A DNA stretch of 64,000 nt from Streptomyces sp. NBC_00569 (GCF_036345255.1 NZ_CP107783.1:868001-932000); one strand, 5' to 3'; numbered from the stretch's first letter, positions 52,307 through 61,676 are shown. The notes: a model not told the origin generated them from the letters alone. Program-made: numbers and translations.

Positions 52307-53377
52307 ATGACGACCACCGGGCAGGCAGTCGATTCCGAGCGGAAAGAAGAATTCGCCGGGCGCATGGTCCAGGTGGTCAATGACGCGTGTCTCGGCTATC
52401 TGTGCAGTCTCGGCCATCGGACGGGGCTCTTCGACACGATGGCACCTCTTCCGCCGTCGACCAGCGTGCAGATCGCCAAGGCCGCGGATCTCGACGAGCG
52501 GTACGTACGGGAGTGGCTCGGCGGCCTGACCGTCGCCGGTGTCGTCGAATACCGGCCGGCCGACGGCACGTACTGGCTCCCGCCCGAGCACGCCGCCTCT
52601 CTCACCCGCGCAGCGGGGCCGGAGAACATGGCCTCGCTGCTTCAGGACCTCTCGCTCCTCGGCATCGTCGAGGACGAGGTCCTCGACGCGTTCCGCAAGG
52701 GCGGCGGCGTCCCCTACTCCTCGTATCCGCGGTTCCAGGAGCTCCAGGCCGAGGAGACGGGGCGCGTCTACGACGTGGCCCTGGTCGACGCGATCGTTCC
52801 GCTGGCGCCGGGCCTGCCGGAGCGGCTGCGCGCCGGGATCGACGCGCTGGACATCGGGACCGGGCAGGGCCATGCGGTGAATCTGCTGGCCCAGGCGTTC
52901 CCCGCCAGCCGGTTCCGCGGCATCGACATCTCCGAGGCAGGCATCGCGGCCGCACGCGCCGAGGCGGCGCGGCTCGGCCTCGACAACGTCCGGTTCGACG
53001 TGGTCGACACCGCCGATCTGAACGGTACGTACGACCTCATCACGGCGTTCGACGTGATCCACGACCTGGCCCGCCCGGCGCGCACCCTGGACACGGTGGC
53101 CGCCGCGCTGCGCGACGACGGCGTGTTCCTCATGGGCGACATCTCCGCCTCCAGCAATCTGGAGGAGAACATCGACCATCCCCTCGGCCCCACCCTGTAC
53201 ACGTTCTCGGTCTTCTACTGCATGACCGTGTCGCTGGGCGAGGGCGGCGCGGGGCTCGGCACGGTGTGGGGGCGGCAGCGGGCGCTGCAGATGCTCGCCG
53301 ACGCCGGGTTCGGCGACGTCGACGTGGAGCAGGTCGAGGGCGACATCCTCAACGTGTACTACGTGGCCCGTAAGTGA
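52307..53377 (+). CDS. SAM-dependent methyltransferase with N-terminal winged-helix domain
   Basis: A 356-residue protein. Residues about 30-110 form a winged-helix dimerisation region (QIAKAADLDERYVREWLGGL, then VVEYRPADGTYWLPPEHA), as in O-methyltransferases. The Rossmann core has motif I ALDIGTGQGHAVNLLAQAF, the acid in FRGIDISEAG and TAFDVIHDLARPARTL. The acceptor is unknown. AAGGAG precedes the ATG by 8 bp. The 251-bp upstream gap contains a TAGAAT -10-like box at 52201. It is convergent with the DHFR-like gene at 53381. Confidence 0.88.
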   Translation: MTTTGQAVDSERKEEFAGRMVQVVNDACLGYLCSLGHRTGLFDTMAPLPPSTSVQIAKAADLDERYVREWLGGLTVAGVVEYRPADGTYWLPPEHAASLTRAAGPENMASLLQDLSLLGIVEDEVLDAFRKGGGVPYSSYPRFQELQAEETGRVYDVALVDAIVPLAPGLPERLRAGIDALDIGTGQGHAVNLLAQAFPASRFRGIDISEAGIAAARAEAARLGLDNVRFDVVDTADLNGTYDLITAFDVIHDLARPARTLDTVAAALRDDGVFLMGDISASSNLEENIDHPLGPTLYTFSVFYCMTVSLGEGGAGLGTVWGRQRALQMLADAGFGDVDVEQVEGDILNVYYVARK

Positions 53378-53380
53378 CCG

Positions 53381-54043
53381 TCACTGGTTGCCACGTCTTT
53401 CGCCGCGCCGGGAGCGGCGGACCAGACGTGCGTGCGTGACCGCCGGGGAGCTGACGAGTTCCACGACCTCGTAGCCGTCGACGCCGTCCCCGAGGTTGTC
53501 GAGCAGGCGCTCGCCCCTGCCGACGAGGAGCGGCGCGATGGCGAGGTGCAGTTCGTCGACGAGGCCGGCGCGCAGGTACTGCTGGATCGTGGCCGGGCCC
53601 CCGCCGATGCGCACGTCCTTGCCGTCCGCCGCCTCGCAGGCCCTGGCGAGGACCGTCTCGATGGGCTCATCGGTGAAGTGGAAGTCCGTTCCGCCCTTCA
53701 TCGACACCGACGGACGCGTGTGGTGCGTGTGCACGAACACCGGGTGGTGGAACGGCGGGTTGTCGCCCCACCAGCCGGTCCACGCCTCGTTCTCCCACGG
53801 TCCGCGGTAGGGGCCGAACATGTTGCGGCCCATGATCGTGGCGCCGATGTTGTCCTCGCTGCGCGCGACGAAGTCGACGTCGGCGCCCTGCCTGCCGTCG
53901 GCGTGGTCCTTCATCGCGGCGAACATCCAGTCGTGCAGGCCGTCGTCGATCCCGTCGCCGAAGGGCGCGTCCATGCGCTGGTCGGTACCGGCGGCGAACC
54001 CGTCGAGCGAGACAGTGACGTTGTGTACGCGAAGCTTCGGCAT
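53381..54043 (-). CDS. Dihydrofolate reductase family (RibD C-terminal-like) protein
   Basis: A 220-residue oxidoreductase of the RibD_C/DHFR-like group. Landmarks are the opening VTVSLDGFAAGTDQ, the cofactor-loop segment GATIMGRNMFGPYRGPWE and the C-terminal DVRIGGGPATIQQYLRAGL then ELHLAIAPLLVGRGERLLD. These proteins use NADPH on small heterocycles; the substrate is unknown. The ATG at 54043 follows GAAGGAGACGTC. It lies 3 bp from the convergent methyltransferase stop. Confidence 0.9.
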   Translation of the reverse strand: MPKLRVHNVTVSLDGFAAGTDQRMDAPFGDGIDDGLHDWMFAAMKDHADGRQGADVDFVARSEDNIGATIMGRNMFGPYRGPWENEAWTGWWGDNPPFHHPVFVHTHHTRPSVSMKGGTDFHFTDEPIETVLARACEAADGKDVRIGGGPATIQQYLRAGLVDELHLAIAPLLVGRGERLLDNLGDGVDGYEVVELVSSPAVTHARLVRRSRRGERRGNQ

Positions 54044-54181
54044 GACGTCTCCTTCGTGGTGAGGCAGCGGGCCGTTCCCGCTCTCACCCTTGCGTCGAAC
54101 GGAGCAGGGGCGGATCGACAGCCCCTCCCGATTTTCTTCCGGGAATCCCGTCACCGCAGCGCGCGCCTGGCACGGGACCCC

Positions 54182-55165
54182 TCAGGCGTCCGGGAGCCCG
54201 GCCAGCCAGTCGAGGAGGATGCGGTTGACGTCGTCGCCGCGTTCCTGCTGGATCCAGTGGCCGCAGCCGTCGAGGAGGTGCGACGAGCGCAGGCCCGGCA
54301 GAGTGGTCGGGTAGGCGGTGATGGCGTCGGACAGCCATGTGGTGGACGCGTCCAGGGTGCCGCCGATGAACAGCGACGGCTGGGTGACGGGGGCGCCTGC
54401 ATGGGCCGCGAGGTCCGCCCAGTCCCGGTCCATGTTCCGGTAGCGGTTGAGCGCTCCGGTCAGCCCCGTACGTTCGAACTCCTCCGCGTACACGTCGAGT
54501 TCGGCCTCGTCGAGCCAGGCGGGGAGCCGCCCGGCGGGGAAGCGGTCGCGCATCCTTCCGCCCCGGGGGACGAAGTGCGGGTCGGGTGCGCCGGGCGCGG
54601 GCATCGTGTCGGCCGACAGCGCGGCGAAGATGCCGGCGAGCCAGCCGCGCACGTCCGGCTCGATCTCCGCCTCCGCCCTTCCGGGCTCCTGGAAGTACGA
54701 GACGTAGAGCTCCTCGTCCCCTCCCATGCCCGCGAAGACGTCGCTGGGCCGCGGTCCGCCGGGCGGGGTGTAGGGGACGCTCAGGAGCGCGACCGCGCGG
54801 AAGACGTCCGGCCTGAGCAGCGCCGAGTCGGCGGCGATGGCCGCGCCCCAGTCGTGCCCGACGAGCACCGCGGACCGCTCGCCCAGGGCATGCACGAGGG
54901 CGACGTTGTCGTCGACCAGGTCGAGCATTCCGTACGCGGCCGGGTCCGCGGGCTTCGAGGAGCGGCCGTAGCCGCGGACGTCCAGGGCGACGGCCCGGTA
55001 GCCGGCCGCCGCGAGCGCCGGCAGCTGACGGCGCCACGAGTACGAGGTCTCCGGGAACCCGTGCACGAGCAGGACCAGCGGCCCGGTGCCCTGCTCCACG
55101 AAGTGGATCCGGCCCGCGGGTCCGTCGACGAGTCGGTGTGCGGGTTCCGCGGCTTGCTGCGACAT
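54182..55165 (-). CDS. Epoxide-hydrolase-like alpha/beta hydrolase
   Basis: A 327-residue soluble-epoxide-hydrolase-type enzyme. The oxyanion motif is HGFPETSYSWRRQL, the nucleophile Asp is in GHDWGAAIAADSA and the catalytic His is in LDGCGHWIQQE; a long cap insert is present at about residues 145-245. It may open epoxides or split esters. The ATG at 55165 follows GGAGG exactly 4 bp upstream. Same strand as the DHFR-like gene but separated by 138 bp. Confidence 0.9.
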   Translation of the reverse strand: MSQQAAEPAHRLVDGPAGRIHFVEQGTGPLVLLVHGFPETSYSWRRQLPALAAAGYRAVALDVRGYGRSSKPADPAAYGMLDLVDDNVALVHALGERSAVLVGHDWGAAIAADSALLRPDVFRAVALLSVPYTPPGGPRPSDVFAGMGGDEELYVSYFQEPGRAEAEIEPDVRGWLAGIFAALSADTMPAPGAPDPHFVPRGGRMRDRFPAGRLPAWLDEAELDVYAEEFERTGLTGALNRYRNMDRDWADLAAHAGAPVTQPSLFIGGTLDASTTWLSDAITAYPTTLPGLRSSHLLDGCGHWIQQERGDDVNRILLDWLAGLPDA

Positions 55166-55322
55166 GCGACCTCCTGTGGACACCGTGCGGCCCCACCGAG
55201 TGCAATCGGCGGTGGCGGCCCTGACGCCGATCATGCAACGAGCCGTCGCGCGGCACCGACCCCTCTTGCCGCTTCGGCAAAGAATCCGCTCGGCCGGGGC
55301 GGTCCATTGCGACGCGTTCGGC

Positions 55323-56150
55323 TCAGTCGCCCGCGCCGCCGATCATGTCCACCAGTGCCGCCAGCGCGGCGGCCGCCTTCGACAGGCCCGGCGCGGGCGT
55401 CACCGGTTCGTCCAGGTAGACGTCCCGCCGGAGTTCGATCATGAGTGCGCTGACCCGTCGGTCCTTGCCGTAGTGCCGCAACGGCACGTACGTCCCGGCG
55501 AACGGCGTGTCGAGGGCGATGTCCCCGAGCCCCTCGAAGGCTGCGCGTGCCTGCGCCAGCAACGCGCCGGACGTGTGGAAAGGGTCGGTGCCCAGGCACA
55601 CGGGCGGGCGCGGACCGGAGCCGTGGAGCTCGTAGGGCAGGGCCCGGCTGGGGTACGAGTGCACATCGACGATCACGGCGCGCCCGGCGGCTGCGAGCCG
55701 GTCCTCGACGGCGTCCGTCATCGCGGCGGCGTAGGGGTGGAAGTAGGTGTCGAGGAGCTCGGTCCCGTCGGCGGGAGGCTCGGGCCTGAGGAGTCGGCGG
55801 TGCGTGGTGCGGGTGTACACCGCGCCCATGCCGACCGCGCTCATTTCCTCTCGTTCGTCGGGAAAGCGTTCGGGGTCCACGACGAGGCGGGACAGTTCGT
55901 TGACGAATCGCCAGGGCGTCACCGCCGCCTCGCGGGCGGCGAGTTCGGCGATGTCCTGCGTGCGAGCGTCCGTGATCAGGTCCAACTCCCTTTCCAGGGA
56001 AGTGTCGTCGAGCACGATGCCCTTCCGCACGCGCGGCGGCACGACACGCGAGCCGTGCGGCACGTGAAGGAGCACGGGCGATGCCGCACTCCCCGGAATC
56101 AGCCTGTACGACGGCCGGGTGTCCTGTACGGAACTGTCCGTGGTGTCCAT
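55323..56150 (-). CDS. N-formylglutamate amidohydrolase family protein
   Basis: A 275-residue hydrolase of the HutG/FGase type. Landmarks are PVLLHVPHGSRVVPP, a central VIVDVHSYPSRALPYELHG, a metal-site CLGTDPFHTSG and late SALMIELRRDVYLDEP. Members hydrolyse N-formyl-glutamate or similar amides. No other histidine-degradation genes are near, so the natural substrate may be different. It is divergent from the CocE/NonD operon with a 28-bp palindrome between. Confidence 0.87.
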   Translation of the reverse strand: MDTTDSSVQDTRPSYRLIPGSAASPVLLHVPHGSRVVPPRVRKGIVLDDTSLERELDLITDARTQDIAELAAREAAVTPWRFVNELSRLVVDPERFPDEREEMSAVGMGAVYTRTTHRRLLRPEPPADGTELLDTYFHPYAAAMTDAVEDRLAAAGRAVIVDVHSYPSRALPYELHGSGPRPPVCLGTDPFHTSGALLAQARAAFEGLGDIALDTPFAGTYVPLRHYGKDRRVSALMIELRRDVYLDEPVTPAPGLSKAAAALAALVDMIGGAGD

Positions 56151-56233
56151 GCCCCCACTCTCCCCCGCCCGATCCCATCTGGTGAAACGCGGGGTTACGG
56201 CGCCCGGGGGCCGCGGGTAGGGTGCCCAGTCAT

Positions 56234-56261
56234 CCGCTACTGAACGGCCGTTGAGTAGCGG
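56234..56261. promoter_or_regulatory. 28-bp near-perfect palindrome between divergent units
   Basis: Arms CCGCTACTGAACGG (56234-56247) and CCGTTGAGTAGCGG (56248-56261) match at 13 of 14 positions with no spacer. It lies 84 bp before the amidohydrolase start and 38 bp before the hydrolase start. It covers a TTG at 56251, arguing that the hydrolase starts further on. Confidence 0.7.
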
Positions 56262-56298
56262 TGGGCGGCGCCCTGCCGTCCCGCCCGGACCTGCACAT

Positions 56299-58341
56299 GT
56301 GACCTTCGTTCGCGAGGAGTTCTTCACCTTGCCCGACGCACCGTCGAATCTGCTGCGCCACCTCTGGATCCCCCTGGCGGACGGCACACGGCTCGCCGCC
56401 CGCGTGTGGCTGCCCGCCGCGGGGAGCCGCCCTGCCCCCGCGGTCCTCGAGTACATCCCGTACCGCAAGAACGACGCGACCGCGGCCCGCGACAACAGCC
56501 TGCACGCCCGCTTCGCCGAGGCCGGCTACGCCGCCGTCCGCGTCGACCTGCGCGGCAGCGGCGACTCGGACGGGCTGATGCTCGACGAGTACGCGCGGCA
56601 GGAGCTGGCCGACGGCGTCGAGGTGATCGACTGGCTGGCGCGGCAGCCGTGGTGCGACGGGAACGTCGGCATGATCGGCAAGTCCTGGGGCGGTTTCAAC
56701 GGCCTCCAGATCGCCGCGCTGCGCCCGGCCGCGCTCAAGGCCGTCGTCACCGTGTGCTCGACGGACGACCGGTATGCGGACGACGTCCACTACACCGGCG
56801 GCTCGCTGATCGCCTCCGAGATGCTGCCGTGGGCGTCGACCATGCTGGCCTACAACGCCCGCCCCGCCGATCCGGCCGTCGTCGGCGACCGCTGGCGCGA
56901 GCAGTGGCTGCGACGGATGGCGGACACTCCCGTGTACGTGGAGGAGTGGCTGCGTCACCAGGCGCGCGACGCGTACTGGAAGCACGGGTCCGTGTGCGAG
57001 GACTTCGGCGCGATCCAGGCTCCGGTGCTTGCCGTCGGCGGCTGGTACGACCCGTACTGCGGGGCCGTACTGCGTCTGCTCGAAGGGCTCCAAGTGCCGG
57101 CGCGGGGGCTGGTGGGACCATGGGCCCACACCTATCCGCACCAGGCCGAACCCGGTCCCGCCATCGACTTCCACGCCGAGGTCGTGCGCTGGTTCGACCA
57201 GTTCTTGCGCGGGCGGGACAGCGGCGCCTTGGACGACCCTGCGCTGCGGGTGTGGATGCCCGAGTGGGCGCCGCCCGGCAGCGACCGCGATGTGCGGCCG
57301 GGGCGCTGGGTCGCCGAGGAGACCTGGCCGTCGCCGCGGATCGAGCGGCGCTCGTACGCCCTGGGGGGCGAGTCGGCGGGGACGGCCGCCGGGAGCGATC
57401 CGCTGCGCGAGCGTGCCGTGCACCTCGACAGCACCCGGATGATCGGCACCGCGGGTGGCAGCTGGCTCCAGTTCGGCGACGCGGCAGGCCAGTTCGGGCC
57501 ACAGGGCGGTGACGACGGCCTCTCGCACACCTTCACGACCGTGCCGCTCGACGAGAGCGCCGAGATCCTGGGCGTGCCGACCGTGACCCTTCGGGTCAGC
57601 GCCGACCGCCCGGACGCGCAGCTCGCCGTGCGCCTCAACGACGTCGCACCCGACGGCAGTTCACGGCTCGTCACGCGCGGTCTGCTCAACCTCACCCATC
57701 GCGACGGCCACGAGGAGCCGCAGGCTCTCGAGGCGGGGCGCGCGTACGACGTGACCGTGCCGCTGGTGGCGACCGCGCACTCCTTCGCGCCCGGTCACCG
57801 CATCCGCGTCGCGGTCTCGGCCGCGTACTGGCCCCTGGCCTGGCCCTCGCCGCGGCCCGTCACGGTCACCCTCCACCCGGCGCCGTCCGCCGCGCTGCGC
57901 CTGCCCGTACGCCCGGCGAGCGCCGACGACGCGAAGCTGCGCCCGTACGGGGAGCCTCTGCCGGATCTCCCCGCGCCGCTGCGCCAGTCCCCCGGGGCCA
58001 CCGGGCGCCGCGTCGAGCACGATCCGGTGAGCGGCACGACCGCCGTCACCCTCCGCGTCGACGACGGCGAGTTCACCGACCTCGCGGACGGGGCCTGGCG
58101 GCGCACCGACAGCGTCGACCGCTTCACGCTCACCGAAGGCGATCCGCACTCCGCGCTCGTCGAGTGCGAACGCACCGAGGAGGGCGGGCGCGGTGACTGG
58201 AGCTGGAAGGTTGTGACGGTCAGTCACATGAGCGCCGACGCCGAGGCGTTCACCGTCACGAACACCATCACCGCCCACGAGGGGGACGACCGCGTGTACC
58301 ACCGCACCACCGATGCCGTGATACCTCGCCGGGGAGTGTGA
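56299..58341 (+). CDS. CocE/NonD family hydrolase
   Basis: A 680-residue serine hydrolase/peptidase. The catalytic domain has the oxyanion Tyr in LEYIPYRKNDATA, nucleophile Ser in GMIGKSWGGFNGLQ, and HRR-type DVHYTG; a C-terminal jelly-roll domain (about residues 410-620) follows, as in cocaine esterase. Substrates may be esters, amides or acyl peptides. GTG at 56299 is the chosen start; TTG at 56251 and 56329 are alternatives and the site is uncertain. It runs 2 bp into an OpuC-type transporter, so it heads that operon. Confidence 0.9.
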   Translation: MTFVREEFFTLPDAPSNLLRHLWIPLADGTRLAARVWLPAAGSRPAPAVLEYIPYRKNDATAARDNSLHARFAEAGYAAVRVDLRGSGDSDGLMLDEYARQELADGVEVIDWLARQPWCDGNVGMIGKSWGGFNGLQIAALRPAALKAVVTVCSTDDRYADDVHYTGGSLIASEMLPWASTMLAYNARPADPAVVGDRWREQWLRRMADTPVYVEEWLRHQARDAYWKHGSVCEDFGAIQAPVLAVGGWYDPYCGAVLRLLEGLQVPARGLVGPWAHTYPHQAEPGPAIDFHAEVVRWFDQFLRGRDSGALDDPALRVWMPEWAPPGSDRDVRPGRWVAEETWPSPRIERRSYALGGESAGTAAGSDPLRERAVHLDSTRMIGTAGGSWLQFGDAAGQFGPQGGDDGLSHTFTTVPLDESAEILGVPTVTLRVSADRPDAQLAVRLNDVAPDGSSRLVTRGLLNLTHRDGHEEPQALEAGRAYDVTVPLVATAHSFAPGHRIRVAVSAAYWPLAWPSPRPVTVTLHPAPSAALRLPVRPASADDAKLRPYGEPLPDLPAPLRQSPGATGRRVEHDPVSGTTAVTLRVDDGEFTDLADGAWRRTDSVDRFTLTEGDPHSALVECERTEEGGRGDWSWKVVTVSHMSADAEAFTVTNTITAHEGDDRVYHRTTDAVIPRRGV

Positions 58342-58343
58342 GC

Positions 58344-59240
58344 ATGCGCCGCCGAACCCTGCTCACCGGCTCCCTCGCCGTCGCGGCCGCCGCCGGGGTG
58401 AGCACGGCGGCCGGCTCCGTCGCGGGCACCGGCCCCGTGATCACCGTCGGCTCGAAGCAGTTCACCGAGTCGTGGGTGATGGGCGAGCTGTACGCGCAGA
58501 TCCTCACGGCCCGTGGCTTCCAGGTGGTCCTCAAGTCGAACATCGGCAGCGCCGACATCATCGACCGAGCGCTGCGCAGCCACCAGATCGACCTCTATCC
58601 CGAGTACACGGGTGTCATCCTCCAGACGTTCGCGATGCCGAAGCGGATGCCGGTCACGGCGCACGGAACGTACGAGGCGGCGAAGAGGTTCGAGGAGGGG
58701 CGCGGTCTCACCCTGCTGAGACCCACCCCGTTCCAGAACCGCAACGCGGTCGCCGTGCGCACCTCCGACGCCCGCAAGCACGGGCTGCGGACCGTCGGTG
58801 ATCTGCGCCGGATGGGGCGGATCTCGTACGCCGAGTACCCCGACAACATCACGGGCCCGCTCGGCTACGACGCCGTCGTCAAGGCGTACCGGCTCTCCGC
58901 CATGAAGGTCAGGCCGCTCAACATCGGCCTGCAGTACCCGGCGCTCAAGAACGGTGACGTGGACGCCGCCGACGTCTTCACCACCGACCCCCAGCTGCGG
59001 CGCTACGACTTCACCGTCCTGGAGGACGACCAGGCGATCTTCGGCTTCCAGAACGTGTCGCCGGTGGTGCGGCGCTCGCTCGTCGAGCGGTACGGCCGCC
59101 GGCTCACCGAGCCGCTCGACGCGGTGAACGCGCTGCTCACCGAGAAGGCCATGCAGGCGCTGAACGAGGCCGCCGCCATGATGCGACTGAGCCCGGCGAA
59201 GGTCGCCGACCGATTCCTGCGCGCCAACGACCTGAAGTGA
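58344..59240 (+). CDS. Glycine betaine/osmoprotectant ABC transporter substrate-binding protein
   Basis: A 298-residue OpuC/OpuF-type binding protein. The N-terminus is a twin-arginine-like signal (MRRRTLLTGSLAVAAAAGVS) and there is no lipobox. The mature part opens with ITVGSKQFTESWVMGELYAQ, the family hallmark, and contains QIDLYPEYTGVILQTF and GPLGYDAVVK. Members bind quaternary amines such as glycine betaine, choline or carnitine in an aromatic cage. The start is the ATG at 58344, 7 bp after GGGGAG; an upstream in-frame GTG overlaps the hydrolase stop. Operon with the three genes downstream. Confidence 0.92.
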   Translation: MRRRTLLTGSLAVAAAAGVSTAAGSVAGTGPVITVGSKQFTESWVMGELYAQILTARGFQVVLKSNIGSADIIDRALRSHQIDLYPEYTGVILQTFAMPKRMPVTAHGTYEAAKRFEEGRGLTLLRPTPFQNRNAVAVRTSDARKHGLRTVGDLRRMGRISYAEYPDNITGPLGYDAVVKAYRLSAMKVRPLNIGLQYPALKNGDVDAADVFTTDPQLRRYDFTVLEDDQAIFGFQNVSPVVRRSLVERYGRRLTEPLDAVNALLTEKAMQALNEAAAMMRLSPAKVADRFLRANDLK

Positions 59241-60211
59241 CCGAGGAGCCCACGATCATGCAGAGCGCTGCCGACATCGTCTTCGACGCGGCCACCAAGA
59301 CCTACGCGGGCTCCGCCGAACCCGCCGTGGACGCACTGTCCCTGACCGTCCCGGCCGGGGAGATCTGCGTCCTGCTCGGGGCGTCCGGCTGCGGCAAGAC
59401 GACCGCACTCACCCTCGTCAACCGGCTCACAGAGCTGACGTCCGGCGACATCCGCATCGACGGGCGCAGCATCCGCGATCAGGACGTCATCGAACTGCGG
59501 CGCTCCATCGGCTACGTCATCCAACAGGCGGGGCTCTTCCCGCACATGACGATCGAGGAGAACATCGCGACGGTCCCGCAGGTGCTCGGCTGGAAACGCT
59601 CACGGACCGCCGACCGCGTCCGCGAACTGCTCGAACTGGTCGGCCTTCCCCACAAGGAGTACGCGGACCGCCATCCCGCCCAGCTGTCCGGCGGGCAGCG
59701 CCAACGCGTCGGCATCGCACGGGCGTTGGCGGCGGACCCGCCGATCATGCTGATGGACGAGCCGTTCGGCGCGCTGGACCCGGTGACGCGCGAGCACATG
59801 CAGGACGAGTTCCTGCGGCTGCACGAACAGGTCCGCAAGACCACGCTGTTCGTGAGCCACGACATCGACGAGGCCGTCCGCATGGGCGACCGCGTGGCGA
59901 TCCTCGCCAAGGGCGGAAGGCTCCTCCAGTACGACTCCCCCGAACGCATCCTGCGCGAGCCCGCCGACGACTACGTGGCGCGTTTCGTCGGCACGGACCG
60001 CGGTCTCAAGGCACTGACGCTGCGCAGCCTCGGCGAGCTGAAGCTCGACCCGGCGACCGGCGACGACGAGGCGTCGCTCCGCACCGGCGACACCCTGCGG
60101 ACCGCGCTGTCGGCGCTGCTCGCGGGAGGCGCCGAGCGGCTGCCGGTCGCGGACGAGTCGGGGAAGACCGTCGGCAGCGTGACCGTGGACCTCATCAGGG
60201 AGGCGGCGTGA
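59237..60211 (+). CDS. OpuC-type ABC transporter ATPase
   Basis: A 324-residue ATPase. Walker A LLGASGCGKTTALTLVNRL, Q-loop QQAGLFPHMTIEENIATVPQ, signature LSGGQRQRVGIARAL, Walker B IMLMDEPFGALD and the switch His are all intact. The C-terminal part (about residues 245-324) looks like a degenerate CBS module, as in glycine betaine importers where it senses ionic strength. The GTG start overlaps the binding-protein stop (GTGA). Confidence 0.93.
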   Translation: MTEEPTIMQSAADIVFDAATKTYAGSAEPAVDALSLTVPAGEICVLLGASGCGKTTALTLVNRLTELTSGDIRIDGRSIRDQDVIELRRSIGYVIQQAGLFPHMTIEENIATVPQVLGWKRSRTADRVRELLELVGLPHKEYADRHPAQLSGGQRQRVGIARALAADPPIMLMDEPFGALDPVTREHMQDEFLRLHEQVRKTTLFVSHDIDEAVRMGDRVAILAKGGRLLQYDSPERILREPADDYVARFVGTDRGLKALTLRSLGELKLDPATGDDEASLRTGDTLRTALSALLAGGAERLPVADESGKTVGSVTVDLIREAA

Positions 60212-60942
60212 GTTCCACCCTGCTCGCGGCGGCCGGCCCGCAGCCGGTCATCCCCGACTTCGGCACGGTCAGTTCCTGCGTGCGCGACAACGGCCTGTTC
60301 TGCGTCGACTGGTTCACCGCCAACTTCTCCAGCATGTTCGGGCCGGCGCTCGTCCAGCATGTGCGGCTCACGGTGATCGCGGTCGGTGTCGGCTTCCTCA
60401 TCGCGTTTCCGCTGGCGCTGCTCGCGCACTTCCGGCGCCGTCTGGTGAAGCCGCTCGGCGGTCTGACCTCGTTCCTCTACACGATCCCGCCGATGGCCCT
60501 GTTCACGCTGCTCGTCCCGGTGTTCGGCCTGTCCGTGCTCACCGCGGAGATCGCGCTGGTGTCGTACACGCTGATGGTGCTGTTCAAGTCGTCGCTGACG
60601 GGCCTCGGCGAAGTGCCGGAGGAGGTGCGCCGGGCGGGCGAGGGCATGGGGCTCACGCGGCGCGAGGTCCTCTGGCGCATCGAACTCCCGCTGGCTCTGC
60701 CCGCGGTGATCAGCGGGCTGCGCGTGGCGACGGTGACCACGATCAGCGTGGTGGAGGTCGCCGCGTTCATCATCGACCAGGGGCTCGGCTCGCCGATCAT
60801 CCAGGGCCTTCAGTCGCCGTTCAACACCCAGTTCATCGGGGCCGGGCTGCTGGCCGTCGCGCTCGCGCTGGCGGCGGACGGACTGATCGTGCTGGTGGGA
60901 CGGCTGCTCACGCCGTGGGCCCGGACGCGGAGGACCGTCTGA
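60208..60942 (+). CDS. OpuC-type ABC transporter permease 1
   Basis: A 244-residue inner-membrane permease with about five helices (VRLTVIAVGVGFLIAFPLAL, SFLYTIPPMALFTLLVPVFG, VISGLRVATVTTISVVEVAA). The EAA loop, which contacts the ATPase, is visible as EEVRRAGEGMGLTRREVLWR. It pairs with the second permease to form the translocation channel. GTG start overlaps the ATPase stop by 4 bp. Confidence 0.92.
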   Translation: MSSTLLAAAGPQPVIPDFGTVSSCVRDNGLFCVDWFTANFSSMFGPALVQHVRLTVIAVGVGFLIAFPLALLAHFRRRLVKPLGGLTSFLYTIPPMALFTLLVPVFGLSVLTAEIALVSYTLMVLFKSSLTGLGEVPEEVRRAGEGMGLTRREVLWRIELPLALPAVISGLRVATVTTISVVEVAAFIIDQGLGSPIIQGLQSPFNTQFIGAGLLAVALALAADGLIVLVGRLLTPWARTRRTV

Positions 60943-61598
60943 TGCACACCTTCTTCGCCAGTTTCTCGTTCATGGCCGACCACTTCGGGCTCCTGGCCGA
61001 CCGCACGGTGGACCATCTGAAGCTGTCGGCCGCCGCCGTCGCGGTGGCCCTCGTCCTCGCCCTCCCGCTCGGCGTGTGGCTCGGCCACCGTGGAAAGGGT
61101 TCCTTCCTCACCGTCAGCATCTCCAACATCGGCCGTGCGCTGCCGTCGCTGGCGCTCATCGCGATCTTCCTCGGGCTGCTCGGCATCGGATTCGTCAATG
61201 TGCTGACGGCACTGGTGGTGATGGCGGTCCCACCGGTGCTCACCCACGCGTATCTCTCGGTGGAGCAGGTGGACCCGGACCTGGTGCGCGCGGGACGCGG
61301 CATGGGCCTGACCGAGTGGCAGATCCTCACCCGCATCGAACTGCCCCTGGCCCTGCCGGTGCTCTTCACCGGTATCAGGATCGCGGCGGTGTACGTCATC
61401 TCCAGTGCGACCCTGGCCGCGGTCGCCGGCGGCGGCGGACTCGGCGACATCATCCTGAACCAGGTGTCGTACGGTCTGTCGGGGGTGATCGCCGCCGCTC
61501 TGTGGGTGGCGGTACTGGCGCTGGCCGCGGACGCCCTGTTCGGAGCGCTGCGCAACCGGCTCACCCCGCGCGGGGTCCTCGCGGGACGGAGTGCGTGA
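60942..61598 (+). CDS. OpuC-type ABC transporter permease 2
   Basis: A 218-residue permease with about five helices (KLSAAAVAVALVLALPLGVWL, SIGNIGRALPSLAL, SATLAAVAGGGGLGDIILN). The EAA loop is LVRAGRGMGLTEWQILTRIE. The ATG overlaps the preceding stop in a TGATG junction. It completes a four-protein importer and is the last gene before the terminator at 61649. Confidence 0.92.
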   Translation: MHTFFASFSFMADHFGLLADRTVDHLKLSAAAVAVALVLALPLGVWLGHRGKGSFLTVSISNIGRALPSLALIAIFLGLLGIGFVNVLTALVVMAVPPVLTHAYLSVEQVDPDLVRAGRGMGLTEWQILTRIELPLALPVLFTGIRIAAVYVISSATLAAVAGGGGLGDIILNQVSYGLSGVIAAALWVAVLALAADALFGALRNRLTPRGVLAGRSA

Positions 61599-61648
61599 CC
61601 GACGCACCACTGCCGGGCCGAACAGGCGGTGTGAACGCGTCCGTGTGG

Positions 61649-61665
61649 GGCGGAGACGGTCCGCC
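61649..61665. terminator. Terminator between the OpuC operon and the convergent TIGR03086 gene
   Basis: 6-bp perfect stem GGCGGA / TCCGCC with a 5-nt loop, 50 bp after the last permease stop and 12 bp from the convergent gene stop. Confidence 0.5.
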
Positions 61666-61676
61666 GAGAGGAGGGA

